This document shows positions 19,103 through 27,933 of a stretch of 64,000 bases of DNA, piece after piece (position 1 is the first letter of the stretch; each line of letters opens with the position of its first letter). The DNA comes from Flammeovirga kamogawensis (GTDB taxonomy: Bacteria; Bacteroidota; Bacteroidia; Cytophagales; Flammeovirgaceae). Under the pieces are notes generated by a model. It worked only from the letters and a program-made list of their open reading frames with translations. It did no database searches and was not told the DNA's origin. The DNA is taken from NCBI RefSeq assembly GCF_018736065.1, contig NZ_CP076129.1, positions 124,001-188,000 of the forward strand, read 5' to 3'. Both the position numbers and the translations under genes were made by a program.

Positions 19103-20224
19103 ATGAAAACTTTTGCCATATTACTTCTATTTTTTACCATAACTACAACTTTTGCTCAAAATGATTACAGAACAGATAAAGTAAAAAAACTACAAGGTGC
19201 TGTAGTAGTTAACTTTGATGTGACATTTGAAAGAAAGCTTACAAAAGAGGAAAAAAGTCAGCCTTTATTTTATAATGAGGTAATTGTTCTTTTCAATAAA
19301 GACAAGCTTGTAATGAGGAAAGTATACCCTAATCAGAGTAGGGATTTCGATATTTTTACGCTTTTAGATTATAATGAACAAAAACAATACTCTTGTAAGT
19401 TTGAGGATGCAACTAGATATGCTATTTCTAAAGATTTTGGACTTTGGCAAAGAAAAGCAAAAAAAATAGAAGGGAAAACAAAGACAATTGCGGGTATAGA
19501 ATGTCAAAAATATACTTTAAAAGTGAAAGGCCAGGTAAAAGAAATCTATACTACAGAGGAGCTAGGTTTAACATATAACCATCGTTCTACAGCTAAAGGG
19601 TTTGCTTTAAAGACTGTGATTTTTGATAAAAAACTTGGCTACATAACGCTTAAAGCAAAATCTATAACACATACTTACGATGTACCTAAAAAGCATTTTT
19701 CTTTAGATGGCTTTACAATTTATACTAAAGAAGAATTCAAAGAAAGATCTGAAGAAGTGAGAGAAATAATTGCAGAAGAAAAATTTGAAAGAGTAGGCGA
19801 TAAGATACCTCATTTAAAAATACTTACGTTAGACGATAAAAAAATTGATACAAGGAAGAATGCAGATCATGTTATGTTTTTTGTATTCTTTTACGAGAAG
19901 TGTAATGCTTGTAATTTTTTATACAAAACAGTTAATGAATTACAGGAGAAGTACAAAAATCAAAAAGTTGAATTTTTAGGGGTAAGTATGAATAGTGATT
20001 TTGAAACAGAAGATTTTGTAAAATTTAAAAATATAAAATTTCAAGTAGCTGGCGAAGGTAGTTACATTACTCAGCCATTGGGTATTAAAAAGTTTCCATA
20101 TATCTTGATTGTAGATCCTAACAGAACAATAAGGTATGCTAAAATTGGTGGAAGTGGAAGCCCAAAGCAGGTGAAACAATTAGATGTTGAAATAGAGAAA
20201 GCATTATCCTTTCTAAATCAATAG
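19103..20224 (+). CDS. Secreted protein with thioredoxin-like C-terminal domain
   Basis: A 373-residue protein with the signal peptide MKTFAILLLFFTITTTFAQ. The N-terminal 230 residues are beta-rich with no recognised domain. From about residue 240 there is a thioredoxin-like fold (HLKILTLDD, VMFFVFFYEKCNACNFL, VEFLGVSMN, IKKFPYILIVDPN, including the cis-proline-type KFPY). The CNAC motif could be a redox-active CxxC. This resembles TlpA/redoxin-type periplasmic oxidoreductases fused to a domain of unknown role. It ends at a strong terminator. Confidence 0.75.
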   Translation: MKTFAILLLFFTITTTFAQNDYRTDKVKKLQGAVVVNFDVTFERKLTKEEKSQPLFYNEVIVLFNKDKLVMRKVYPNQSRDFDIFTLLDYNEQKQYSCKFEDATRYAISKDFGLWQRKAKKIEGKTKTIAGIECQKYTLKVKGQVKEIYTTEELGLTYNHRSTAKGFALKTVIFDKKLGYITLKAKSITHTYDVPKKHFSLDGFTIYTKEEFKERSEEVREIIAEEKFERVGDKIPHLKILTLDDKKIDTRKNADHVMFFVFFYEKCNACNFLYKTVNELQEKYKNQKVEFLGVSMNSDFETEDFVKFKNIKFQVAGEGSYITQPLGIKKFPYILIVDPNRTIRYAKIGGSGSPKQVKQLDVEIEKALSFLNQ

Positions 20225-20251
20225 GTTTTAAATTTAAAAGAGAATAAAATA

Positions 20252-20290
20252 AAAAGCCACCTTTAATTTATTGGGTTAAAGGTGGCTTTT
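20252..20290. terminator. Bidirectional terminator
   Basis: A perfect 15-bp stem (AAAAGCCACCTTTAA, loop TTTATTGGG, TTAAAGGTGGCTTTT) lies between the thioredoxin-like gene and the opposing DUF2520 gene. Confidence 0.9.
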
Positions 20291-20328
20291 GATGCATATA
20301 GCTAAAAAACGTTTAAGGTAATTTTATT

Positions 20329-21237
20329 TTAAGATAAGTAATCTTCGTCTTCTTGGCTTAAACCAGAAGCGGCTCTTTCCTTTTCTATTTGTTCTTCAAT
20401 CAATAATCGTTCTTTTTCTAACCTATCTATTTCTACTTCATGAGCAGTTTTGTACTGTCCAACTTTACCTTGTATAGCATCAGTCATTACTTGATATATC
20501 GGTAAAAAATTGGGGTGAGTAGTATTTAAAGATTCTTGGTGTCGTTTTATTGTCTTGTTATCTTTTCTTATTGCAGGACCAGTTTGGCCATCAATAGGGG
20601 TATTTAAAGAAAATGCTTTTTCTACTGTTTCATCAACAAGATGTTTCAGGTCCTGAAAAGCCATTCCAGCTTCATCTGCCATTTGCGATGAAACTTCCAT
20701 CAGGTAATTAGTGAAATTACAGGCAAAAACGGCAGAAATATGTAGCTTTTTTCTTTCTTCATTAGTTAAGTGAAAAACTTTAGGAGTCAATCTATGTGCT
20801 AACTCTGCAAGTCTGTCTAAAGCACCTTTAGCAGTTGCATCTATACAAATTGGTATTTGAGAAAAATCTACTGGTTTATCAAAAGAAAATGTTTGAAGTG
20901 GGTAAAAAATTCCAGTATATAAAGTACTTCCGGCAAGAGACTCTAAAGGTGTAGCTCCAGAAGTGTGCGCAAGTATTGCATTATGATTTGGTAATACAAT
21001 TTGCTCAGCAACATCAGAGATGGCACTATCACTTACGGCTATTATAAAAATCTCTGAAAAACTACTTTTAAAATTTAAAGAATCTGTTGGTCTTGCATCA
21101 TAAAATCTACGAGCAAGATTTCTTGCTTTCTTAATATCTCTGCTAAAGACTTCTTGAATAATAATACCATTGTCTTCTAAAGCAGTTCCTAAATGTGTGG
21201 CTACTTTTCCAGCCCCAATTAAAGTTACCCTTTTCAT
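20329..21237 (-). CDS. Rossmann-like/DUF2520 NAD(P)-binding protein
   Basis: A 302-residue cytosolic protein. The nucleotide-binding loop is near the start (VTLIGAGKVATHLGTAL, residues 4-20). The family's central segment follows (FIIAVSDSAISDVAEQI, AHTSGATPLESL, GIFYPLQTFS), then the helical DUF2520 domain (KLHISAVFACNFTNYL and HPNFLPIYQ). The fold is that of ketopantoate/pyrroline-type reductases, substrate unknown. A charged C-terminal tail of about 45 residues is an extension. Its start overlaps the stop of the upstream nuclease gene, so the two are coupled. Confidence 0.88.
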   Translation of the reverse strand: MKRVTLIGAGKVATHLGTALEDNGIIIQEVFSRDIKKARNLARRFYDARPTDSLNFKSSFSEIFIIAVSDSAISDVAEQIVLPNHNAILAHTSGATPLESLAGSTLYTGIFYPLQTFSFDKPVDFSQIPICIDATAKGALDRLAELAHRLTPKVFHLTNEERKKLHISAVFACNFTNYLMEVSSQMADEAGMAFQDLKHLVDETVEKAFSLNTPIDGQTGPAIRKDNKTIKRHQESLNTTHPNFLPIYQVMTDAIQGKVGQYKTAHEVEIDRLEKERLLIEEQIEKERAASGLSQEDEDYLS

Positions 21238-22658
21238 TATACTATAAATTCATGCCCCTTAGTTGGGATCACAACGTTTTTATATCCTAAGTTTTCTATT
21301 CGTTCTTTGAATGCAATCATTGATTCTTCTTCACCATGACTTAGGAAAATTTGTTTTATTTTGTTTTTATCTTGTTGCTTTATAAAACTTTGTAGATCAT
21401 TTACATCGCCATGCCCACTAAAAGAATCTGTTTGTTCAATTTTACAATGTACTTTATGTTCTTCGCTTCCCATACGTAAGAACCCTTCATTATCTCTCAA
21501 TCGAGCACCTAATGTTCCTTCCGCAGAATATCCAACCATTAAAACGGTAGCATAAGGGTTTTCCATATTGGCTTGTATATGATGTTGAATTCTACCGCCT
21601 TCTAACATTCCAGAAGAAGAAATGATAATACAAGCTTCTGTATAATTAGAAATTGCTTTACTATCATTTTGTTTTTGAGCGTATTCAATGTTTTCAAAAT
21701 TAAATAAACTGTCATTATCTTCCTTAAACTCTTTCGCTTCATTATTTAAAAGATAGGAGTATCTTTCATAAATGCGATTACTCTGCATAGCAAGTGGGCT
21801 GTCAGCGAATACTTTTATTGGAGGCAATTTATTGGCCTCAAAAAGTTTATGCATTTCAAACAAAACAGCTTGCGTTCTTCCAATACTAAAAGCAGGAATA
21901 ATTAAACGACCAGGCATATCAATACAAGTACGTTTTATAACATCTTGAATTTCTTTTGCAGAATCAATTATTTCAGTATGTTCTCTATTTCCATAAGTTG
22001 TTTCACAGATTACATAATCTGCTTGAGGAACAACAGCAGGATCTATTAGAAGCGGATAGTCCTTTCGTCCAATATCACCACTAAAAAGAAACGTTTTTCT
22101 TTCGTCATTTTCTTCAACTTCAATATAAACATGTGCAGCACCTAATAAATGCCCTGCAGGTAAAAATGTAACCCATAAACCGGGTTTTATATTAAACCTT
22201 CTAGAGAATTGTATTGGAACAACTTCATTCATTGTATTGTTTACATCACTTTCTGTATAAAGATTATCAGGAATAAATGTATAATGATCTATCGATTGCC
22301 CCTTGGACTTTTTCTTGTTATATGCTTTTAATTTACGTTGGTTTATTCTTGCAGAATCTTCTAATAAAATTCTTGATAAATCAGCAGTAGGAGAAGTACA
22401 TAATATTTGTCCTTCATAACCTTCTTTATATAGATTGGGCAGTTTCCCCGAATGATCAAGATGAGCATGTGTAAGAAGTACTACATTTACTAATGTAGCA
22501 TCGAAAGGGAAAGCTGAATTTGGGTAAATTGGATCTTTTTCTGAAAGATTAGCCATATCAATTCCACAATCAATCAACACTTGATATCCATCGTCTAAGG
22601 TTAGCAAAGTCATGCTTCCTGTTACTTGTTGTGCAGCACCCCAAAAAGTGAGTCTCAT
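21237..22658 (-). CDS. Beta-CASP metallo-beta-lactamase-fold RNase
   Basis: A 473-residue protein of the CPSF73/YSH1-like group. It has the zinc-binding THAHLDHSG (H64, H66, D68, H69), GHLLGAAH and FSGDIGR in the metallo-beta-lactamase fold, then a beta-CASP domain (CETTYGNREH, IPAFSIGRTQ, IISSSGMLEGGRIQHHI). A C-terminal RMMBL motif (FSGHGDVNDL, IFLSHGEEES) completes it. These proteins are usually RNA endo- or exonucleases. Stop and next start overlap (TAATG), so it heads a two-gene unit with the DUF2520 gene. Confidence 0.92.
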   Translation of the reverse strand: MRLTFWGAAQQVTGSMTLLTLDDGYQVLIDCGIDMANLSEKDPIYPNSAFPFDATLVNVVLLTHAHLDHSGKLPNLYKEGYEGQILCTSPTADLSRILLEDSARINQRKLKAYNKKKSKGQSIDHYTFIPDNLYTESDVNNTMNEVVPIQFSRRFNIKPGLWVTFLPAGHLLGAAHVYIEVEENDERKTFLFSGDIGRKDYPLLIDPAVVPQADYVICETTYGNREHTEIIDSAKEIQDVIKRTCIDMPGRLIIPAFSIGRTQAVLFEMHKLFEANKLPPIKVFADSPLAMQSNRIYERYSYLLNNEAKEFKEDNDSLFNFENIEYAQKQNDSKAISNYTEACIIISSSGMLEGGRIQHHIQANMENPYATVLMVGYSAEGTLGARLRDNEGFLRMGSEEHKVHCKIEQTDSFSGHGDVNDLQSFIKQQDKNKIKQIFLSHGEEESMIAFKERIENLGYKNVVIPTKGHEFIV

Positions 22659-23125
22659 AATAATTATAAAAAATGATTGTGTAAATACAACTCTAAGTTA
22701 GTATGTAAACAGTTTAGAAATAAGTTTTAAATTATAATTTTTTCTAGATTTTGAAAAACAGTAAAATAAATTTCTAAACAATGTTTAGCAATGAATTGTT
22801 TGTAAAGCAGTTAAATAATTGACCATGAAAATGCTATGTTTATCAAATTCTTTTATTTGAAATATTTTTCAAAAATTTAATGCGATTAAAAATTATTCTA
22901 TTGCATCAAGAATTTAATAATTTAAACTTGATTATTTGTCGTTACCTATCAAAAGCTTATTTAATTCTTTAATTAGTACATTTTTCTTAAAAAGAGAAGT
23001 GTATTAAACCCTAATACAACTTGTTTGTAGCGTAATATTTTTTAGAATAATAAAATATTTTATGATTGTAAAAAACATGTTTATATTTGAAGTCAACTTT
23101 AATCATTACTCAATTTTTTATCTAG
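22659..23125. promoter_or_regulatory. AT-rich divergent intergenic region
   Basis: About 470 bp between divergent genes, with no open frame of note. A TATATTTG at 23082-23089, 36 bp before the NlpE-like gene, matches the Bacteroidota -7 consensus TAnnTTTG. I see no matching TTTG at the right distance upstream, so the promoter call is weak. Confidence 0.35.
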
Positions 23126-23491
23126 ATGAGAAACATACTATTTTTATCCGTTTTACTTTTTTCATTTTTCTCTTGTTCTCCTCAGAGTGAATCTGTTATA
23201 GGAAAATACAAAGGAACCATACCTTGTGCAGATTGTTCTGGAATAAAGACTGGTATTGTATTAACAAAAGATTCAACGTTCATGTTAACTTCAGAATATA
23301 TGGGTAAGTCTGATAGAATTAAAATGGAGAGAGGTACATTTACTGTAGAAAATAATGTGGTGAAATTAAAAGGAAGAAAGCATGGTGCTTTTTTATATTT
23401 ATTTGCTAACGGAAATTTACAACAGCTTGATTTAAAAGGAAATAAAATTAACGGTAAAATGTCTGACATGTATATTTTGGAACGTCAATAA
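23126..23491 (+). CDS. NlpE-like lipoprotein
   Basis: A 121-residue lipoprotein (signal peptide MRNILFLSVLLFSFFSC). The mature part follows the NlpE N-terminal pattern closely: GKYKGTIPCADCSGIKTGI with the CxxC of that domain, then LTKDSTFMLTSEYMGKS, a GTFTVENNVVKL strand and a final MYILERQ. In E. coli NlpE is an outer-membrane sensor in envelope stress. In Bacteroidota, single-domain versions are common and of unknown role. It is a lone gene here. Confidence 0.85.
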   Translation: MRNILFLSVLLFSFFSCSPQSESVIGKYKGTIPCADCSGIKTGIVLTKDSTFMLTSEYMGKSDRIKMERGTFTVENNVVKLKGRKHGAFLYLFANGNLQQLDLKGNKINGKMSDMYILERQ

Positions 23492-23644
23492 AAAAATATA
23501 ACTTTAGAAGACAAAACTAAGGTTATATTAATGTGACTGACGTGGCGAAGCCATGCCAAAAATAATATTACTCCAATTCAATTTATCTGGTTACTATCAT
23601 ACAATTCTTTAATCTATAAAAAACATGAACAAGGCTAACAACTC

Positions 23645-24052
23645 TTACTTTACAACTCTTGACCATGGGTCAAATTGTTGTCTTTCCATATAGTTCTGCC
23701 ACTGTACAACCAACATTTTCTCGATACTACCTTTAGTGATCGGTTGGAAACCAAAGTCGTAGCAGAAATAATAAATTCCCTTATTCGTTTTATAGAAGTG
23801 AGTGAAATAGTTAAAATTAAATCCTAATTCACTTGCTAAATTTTTGCGTATTGTACCATATCCATTTGGCACAAGTTGTTTGAGTATCTTATTGTTTTTC
23901 TTTAAGATCTCTTGGTGTATAGTTATGCCATTATTTTTAACCTTACGAAGATTGTAATTATAGGTTGCTCTACAAGATTCTGAGCAAAATTTTCTATCAC
24001 TTCGTCCTTTAATAATTTTTGTATTACAAGCTAAGCAAGTCTTATGTATCAT
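23645..24052 (-). CDS. Small zinc-ribbon protein
   Basis: A 135-residue protein whose N-terminus has four cysteines spaced as a zinc ribbon (CLACNTKI...KFCSESC), resembling small DUF2116-type or treble-clef fingers, followed by a basic region (RATYNYNLRKVKNNG). The C-terminal half (TIRKNLASELGFNFNYFTHF, GIYYFCYDFGF) is conserved-looking but unfamiliar to me. Nucleic-acid binding is possible. Lone gene. Confidence 0.65.
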   Translation of the reverse strand: MIHKTCLACNTKIIKGRSDRKFCSESCRATYNYNLRKVKNNGITIHQEILKKNNKILKQLVPNGYGTIRKNLASELGFNFNYFTHFYKTNKGIYYFCYDFGFQPITKGSIEKMLVVQWQNYMERQQFDPWSRVVK

Positions 24053-24212
24053 TGTAAGCAGAGATTTATTTTTAGTTATTAGAATCGTTAATAAGAAAGT
24101 TACTAATGTATTTCAATATATAAAAGACTATTACTGAAAATTATACTAGAATATTATTTATAAATGGGTGTATCAGACTAACCCTCTCTTTTTATCTAAA
24201 ACCACTTTTAAA

Positions 24213-24755
24213 ATGGAAAACAACAATCAATTACTAGAAGAAGCAAACTTAGAAAGAAATCAAAAAAAAGCAGCCGAAGAAAAGCTCTTACATTTTATGG
24301 AGCAAATAAAGATGGACCAAAATTTACCAATGGCCTTTATTGGAGGTTTACTTGCTGCTGTTATTGGCGGTATGGCATGGGCTGCAATAACGGTAGCAAC
24401 TGACTATCAAATTGGCTATATGGCTGTAGCAGTAGGGTTGTTGGTTGGTTACACAACTAGATTATTTGGCAAAGGAGTAGATCAGATATTTGGCATTCTT
24501 GGTGCAGCATTAGCATTACTTGGTTGTATTTTGGGTAATTTTATGACCATCATATGGTTAGTAGCAAATGAGCAAGGCTTATCAATTGTAGAAACACTTA
24601 CTTTAATTGACTTTACATTGATACCTGAAATTATGTCATCATCATTTAGTCCAATAGATTTAATTTTTTATGGTATTGCCTTATATGAAGGTTATAAATT
24701 TTCTTTTAGACAACTTTCTGAAGTTGAAATTTACGAGAATATTACGTCAAAATAA
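24213..24755 (+). CDS. Integral membrane protein of unknown function
   Basis: A 180-residue protein with a charged N-terminal helix (about 1-35) and four hydrophobic segments: about 40-62, 68-85, 92-125 (ILGAALALLGCILGNFMTII) and 145-165. I choose the ATG at 24213; a GTG 45 bp upstream would add residues lacking any signal. It ends with a short basic tail. Family not recognised with certainty. Confidence 0.7.
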   Translation: MENNNQLLEEANLERNQKKAAEEKLLHFMEQIKMDQNLPMAFIGGLLAAVIGGMAWAAITVATDYQIGYMAVAVGLLVGYTTRLFGKGVDQIFGILGAALALLGCILGNFMTIIWLVANEQGLSIVETLTLIDFTLIPEIMSSSFSPIDLIFYGIALYEGYKFSFRQLSEVEIYENITSK

Positions 24756-24849
24756 TTATTTGATTGTACGATAATTCTCTTGTACTAGAAGTAAAGTCAT
24801 GGAAATCTTTACTTTTAGTACTATTTTTTAAAAGTCTAATTTTTGATAG

Positions 24850-25254
24850 GTGGAGCAACATTATTCAAACTATAGGCAAAGGAAATTATATATTATTATA
24901 ATTGCTTTTATTATTTTATTGGGTCTTTATACTCGTAGTAAATATCTAAACACATTAATTTATTCAGGCATTGGTGATTATCTATATGCTTTGATGATTT
25001 ATTTTATTGCTGGCTTTATATTTAATAAGAAGGGGACTGGAACAATTTTAATATTAAGTATTTTAATCTGTTATTTAATTGAATTCCAACAGCTGTATCA
25101 AGCTGATTGGATTGTAAAATTGAGAGCAAATAAATTAATAGCTTTAGTTTTAGGTCGTGGTTTTTTGTGGAGCGATTTAGTTGCTTACACTATTGGAACT
25201 TTAACGGGATTTTTTTTAGAAAAATCAGTTTTGAAAATTGAAAAATCAACTTAA
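24850..25254 (+). CDS. DUF2809-family membrane protein
   Basis: A 134-residue protein starting at GTG. It shows the DUF2809 pattern: GLYTRSKY after the first helix, YLYALMIYF in the second, then CYLIEFQQLYQADW and LGRGFLWSDLVAYTIG. The family is a small four-helix membrane protein of unknown function. It is the last chromosomal gene before the recombinase and is followed by a short hairpin. Confidence 0.85.
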   Translation: MEQHYSNYRQRKLYIIIIAFIILLGLYTRSKYLNTLIYSGIGDYLYALMIYFIAGFIFNKKGTGTILILSILICYLIEFQQLYQADWIVKLRANKLIALVLGRGFLWSDLVAYTIGTLTGFFLEKSVLKIEKST

Positions 25255-25262
25255 ATGATGAC

Positions 25263-25280
25263 AAACGGAAGTATCCGTTT
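25263..25280 (+). terminator. Hairpin after the DUF2809 gene
   Basis: A perfect 7-bp stem (AAACGGA, loop AGTA, TCCGTTT), 9 bp after the stop. It probably ends transcription before the recombinase gene, although the T run after it is short. Confidence 0.6.
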
Positions 25281-25340
25281 AATCACCGGTTATTAATATA
25301 TTATTGATGAGTTTTGTTTTAAATATTAAAATTTAAGACA

Positions 25341-26513
25341 ATGGAAGTACATATAAAGTCATCATCAAGAACAAATATTAAGTTGAGTCATATTCAAATA
25401 GAAGGACATAAATATGTAAGAATTGATTTCCCGTGGACTGATGGTATTAAAACGCTTATAAAAACGATACCTGATAGAAAGTGGTGTCCGACATTACAAT
25501 GTGTATATGTACCTAATACAAAGGCACATATTACAAGTATAATAAAAACTTTTAAAGGTATTTGTTGGGTAGACTCGAATGCATTTTATGGTTATAAGCC
25601 AGAATGTTATTTATCTACAGAGGAAAAAGAAACTTACAAAACATTACACATTAGATATAGTAGAATAAAGCATGAGCATATAAAAGAGGCTTTATTAAAA
25701 ATGATTGATCATTTGGAAAGAAGAAGATATGCATATAATACTGCAGATTCTTATTTATGTGTGTTTTCTCAATTTCTATATCATTTTATAGATACTCCAA
25801 TTTTGGAGCTAGATAGAACGCATATAGAGAAATATTTATTACATGTTGTTCGAGATAAAAAGAAATCTACATCGTATCAGAATCAGGCTTTAAATGCTAT
25901 TAAGTTTTATTTTGAGAAGATTGTAGGAATGGATACACAGTATTTTCATGTTGAGCGACCTAGAAAGCAGGATACATTACCTAAAGTTTTATCAAAACCA
26001 GAAGTAATTTCTATTATAAATGCATGTAAAAATATAAAGCATAAAGCTATTATCATGTTAATTTATTCTGCAGGTTTAAGAATAAGTGAATGTGTAAATT
26101 TAAAAATTACTGATATTAATTCAGATCGAATGACAATAACTGTTATAGGTGGCAAAGGGAATAAAGATAGACAGACAATTTTATCAGAAAAGACTTTGGA
26201 AGTACTTAGACAGTATTTTAAAATATTTAAACCCAAGGAATACTTATTTGAGGGACCAAAACAAAATCGTTATAGTATGAGTAGTGTACAAAACATTTTT
26301 AAAAAGGCTAAGAAAAGAGCGAGAATGTTAAAACCTGCTACAGTCCATACATTGCGTCATAGTTTTGCCACTCACATGTTAGAAAGTGGTGTAGATTTAC
26401 GTTATATACAAACTTTACTTGGACATAACTCCAGTAAAACGACAGAAATTTATACTCATGTGTCTACTAAGGTCATCCAGGGTTTCAAATCTCCTCTCGA
26501 CGAGATGGGATAA
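25341..26513 (+). CDS. Tyrosine recombinase heading the cassette array (integron integrase-like, without the IntI-specific segment)
   Basis: A 390-residue site-specific recombinase with the full catalytic set: R247 (SAGLRISE), K272 (GGKGNKD), H336 and R339 (HTLRHSFATH), H362 (LLGHNSS) and nucleophile Y371 (EIYTHV). A SAM-like core-binding domain spans about 115-200. Residues 1-95 form an extra N-terminal domain (VRIDFPWTDGIKTLI, PDRKWCPTLQCVYVP) which, from memory, occurs in other Bacteroidota recombinases. The end, GFKSPLDEMG, resembles that of IntI. By comparison with my recollection of IntI1, about 40 residues between the post-catalytic-K helix and HTLRH are missing, and this is where the segment specific to integron integrases lies. 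The gene reads toward the cassettes, not away, and the first cassette boundary is 60 bp past its stop. I infer that it is the array's recombinase, although it may be a member outside classical IntI. Confidence 0.85.
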   Translation: MEVHIKSSSRTNIKLSHIQIEGHKYVRIDFPWTDGIKTLIKTIPDRKWCPTLQCVYVPNTKAHITSIIKTFKGICWVDSNAFYGYKPECYLSTEEKETYKTLHIRYSRIKHEHIKEALLKMIDHLERRRYAYNTADSYLCVFSQFLYHFIDTPILELDRTHIEKYLLHVVRDKKKSTSYQNQALNAIKFYFEKIVGMDTQYFHVERPRKQDTLPKVLSKPEVISIINACKNIKHKAIIMLIYSAGLRISECVNLKITDINSDRMTITVIGGKGNKDRQTILSEKTLEVLRQYFKIFKPKEYLFEGPKQNRYSMSSVQNIFKKAKKRARMLKPATVHTLRHSFATHMLESGVDLRYIQTLLGHNSSKTTEIYTHVSTKVIQGFKSPLDEMG

Positions 26514-26580
26514 ACGCAATAAATATATCCTACAACTCAATTAGTGAAATTATATTAATTGGGTTTGTAAGATGTTACCA
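26514..26580 (+). other. attI-like primary recombination region
   Basis: Sequence between the recombinase stop and the first cassette. GTTACCA at 26574-26580 is the first G^TTRRRY core; its reverse complement TGGTAAC opens the attC of cassette 1. Ten bases upstream is an imperfect inverted repeat, CTCAATTA (26536-26543) with TAATTGGG (26556-26563), which may bind the recombinase or act as a terminator. No attC-type fold is present. Confidence 0.6.
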
Positions 26581-26631
26581 ACTATTAAAGTAAAGCTTGC
26601 AATTAAATTTTATTCAAAATAATATTGTGAC

Positions 26632-27102
26632 ATGAATTCAGAATCGACCTTGACTAAATATATAGTAATAGTATTGTTAGTTTTGACAGCCAGCTCTATA
26701 AAAGCACAGGCAAAAAAGGATACTTTATCTGAAATTGTTATAGGACACAAGTGTTTGTTCAATGGGACAATCACAGAAAGATTTGAGATTAATTACAAAA
26801 AGAAGAATTTGTACCGCTTAACGATTTATGCGAATTATTTACATATCAAAGGCGAAAAATTCAGAACTAAAATAAAGACTTCAAAGAAAGAATGGTTTGA
26901 ATTAAATAAATTAGCTGAAAACGTAAAGTTGGTTTGTAGAGAGGAATCTGTTAAAAAAGAAAATGAAGATTACTTTATTTCCTTTTATAAAAACGGGAAA
27001 TTAGAAAAAAAATTCAGCTATTCTGAATCCAATGTACCATCAGAATTAAAGCAAATATTAAATTTTATCCGAAAAGAAATAACAGTTGGTAACAGTAGCT
27101 AA
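26632..27102 (+). CDS. Cassette 1: secreted protein of unknown function
   Basis: A 156-residue protein in the cassette next to the recombinase, hence the presumed most recent insertion. It has an N-terminal hydrophobic segment (YIVIVLLVLTASSIKAQA) suggesting a signal peptide, then a basic alpha/beta body with strands LYRLTIYANY and DYFISFYKNGKLEKKF. The last five codons (VGNSS) are read from inside attC1, so part of the recombination site codes for protein. No family recognised. Confidence 0.7.
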   Translation: MNSESTLTKYIVIVLLVLTASSIKAQAKKDTLSEIVIGHKCLFNGTITERFEINYKKKNLYRLTIYANYLHIKGEKFRTKIKTSKKEWFELNKLAENVKLVCREESVKKENEDYFISFYKNGKLEKKFSYSESNVPSELKQILNFIRKEITVGNSS

Positions 27103-27157
27103 TCTCCATCCATCGGGTGACGCACCCGCTGGTCGTAGTTTAGCCATTACGTTGTAG
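27087..27157 (+). other. attC site 1
   Basis: 71 bp. Opens TGGTAAC (reverse complement of cassette start GTTACCA), closes GTTGTAG. Arms GCTAA/TTTAGC, apex GGGTG-ACG-CACCC. Confidence 0.92.
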
Positions 27158-27169
27158 GTAATTAGAGAA

Positions 27170-27412
27170 ATGCAGAAATTCAATTTAATATTTTTACAAT
27201 CAGGTAAAACTTTAATTAGTCAAAAACAATATTCTGATTGGAAAGAAATTCAAGACGATTTTCAAGGTTATATTGCAAGTGTAGGTTTTAATTCAATTGA
27301 TGAAATTAAAGAGTACATTCAGTTTGATTACAAATTAACAGAAGAAAAAGCAATTAAGGAATCGAATAAAATATTTAAATCTAATACAGATTTTGTAGAA
27401 GTTGAACTATGA
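27170..27412 (+). CDS. Cassette 2, gene 1: small cytosolic protein
   Basis: An 80-residue protein with an alpha/beta pattern: MQKFNLIFLQSGKT, YSDWKEIQDDFQGYIASVGF, then an acidic C-terminal helix and strand (TDFVEVEL). It starts only 18 bp after the cassette boundary, so its leader is almost entirely supplied by the preceding attC. The stop overlaps the next start (ATGA). Two coupled genes in one cassette suggest a two-part module such as toxin-immunity or enzyme-partner, but no family match supports this. The same cassette recurs at 35476 and 53098. Confidence 0.75.
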   Translation: MQKFNLIFLQSGKTLISQKQYSDWKEIQDDFQGYIASVGFNSIDEIKEYIQFDYKLTEEKAIKESNKIFKSNTDFVEVEL

Positions 27413-27861
27413 TTAATGTGATCGAAAATATATTCACAACGTTTCACGATGGAGGAATAACAGGCTGGGAAGGAGATTTAAAACAACTGACATTAAAAAT
27501 AGAATGTCAATATCTTGGAAAAGAATTTCAAGAAGGTTTTAATTTTTTTTATCTGCTTATATACAATATTGAACATATTGAGCTAGAACCATGGATGAAT
27601 CCGATCACACTCAAAAAAATCAATTGGACTGAATTAAAAGACATTTTTAAAGCAGAATTAGAAATTGGATATGCAGAAACTTTAAATGGTATTGTAAAAG
27701 TAAGCTGTAATCAACACAATACTAATTATGACTATTGTGGAGGAAACTTGCTAATAAAAGCTGAAAAAATAGAAATTAAAAATCATTTAAAACAAAAAAT
27801 CAAACCAACTGACTTGTTTAAAGCTAGTGAAAATTACTGGAATAAGTTTAGTAATAATTAA
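27409..27861 (+). CDS. Cassette 2, gene 2: immunity-like small protein
   Basis: A 150-residue protein overlapping the previous gene by 4 bp. It has strands LKQLTLKIECQYLG and FNFFYLLIYNIEHIELEPWM, then NWTELKDIFKAELEIGYAE. Such small, acidic, strand-rich proteins with paired Tyr/Trp are typical of contact-toxin immunity families, but this is only a resemblance. It ends 4 bp before attC2. Confidence 0.7.
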   Translation: MINVIENIFTTFHDGGITGWEGDLKQLTLKIECQYLGKEFQEGFNFFYLLIYNIEHIELEPWMNPITLKKINWTELKDIFKAELEIGYAETLNGIVKVSCNQHNTNYDYCGGNLLIKAEKIEIKNHLKQKIKPTDLFKASENYWNKFSNN

Positions 27862-27865
27862 CTAC

Positions 27866-27933
27866 CTACAACATCAACTAAATCTGCATATCGGCCGACA
27901 CGTCCGCTTCGCAGTTTAGTCAACGCGTTAGGC
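27866..27933 (+). other. attC site 2
   Basis: 68 bp. Opens CTACAAC, closes GTTAGGC. Arms ACTAAA/TTTAGT, apex GGCCG-ACA-CGTCC. Confidence 0.92.

Noticed and set aside
23535-23560. Short inverted repeat GTGGC-GAA-GCCATG after the NlpE-like gene
   Set aside because: Only a few paired bases and no T run; not enough to call a terminator.
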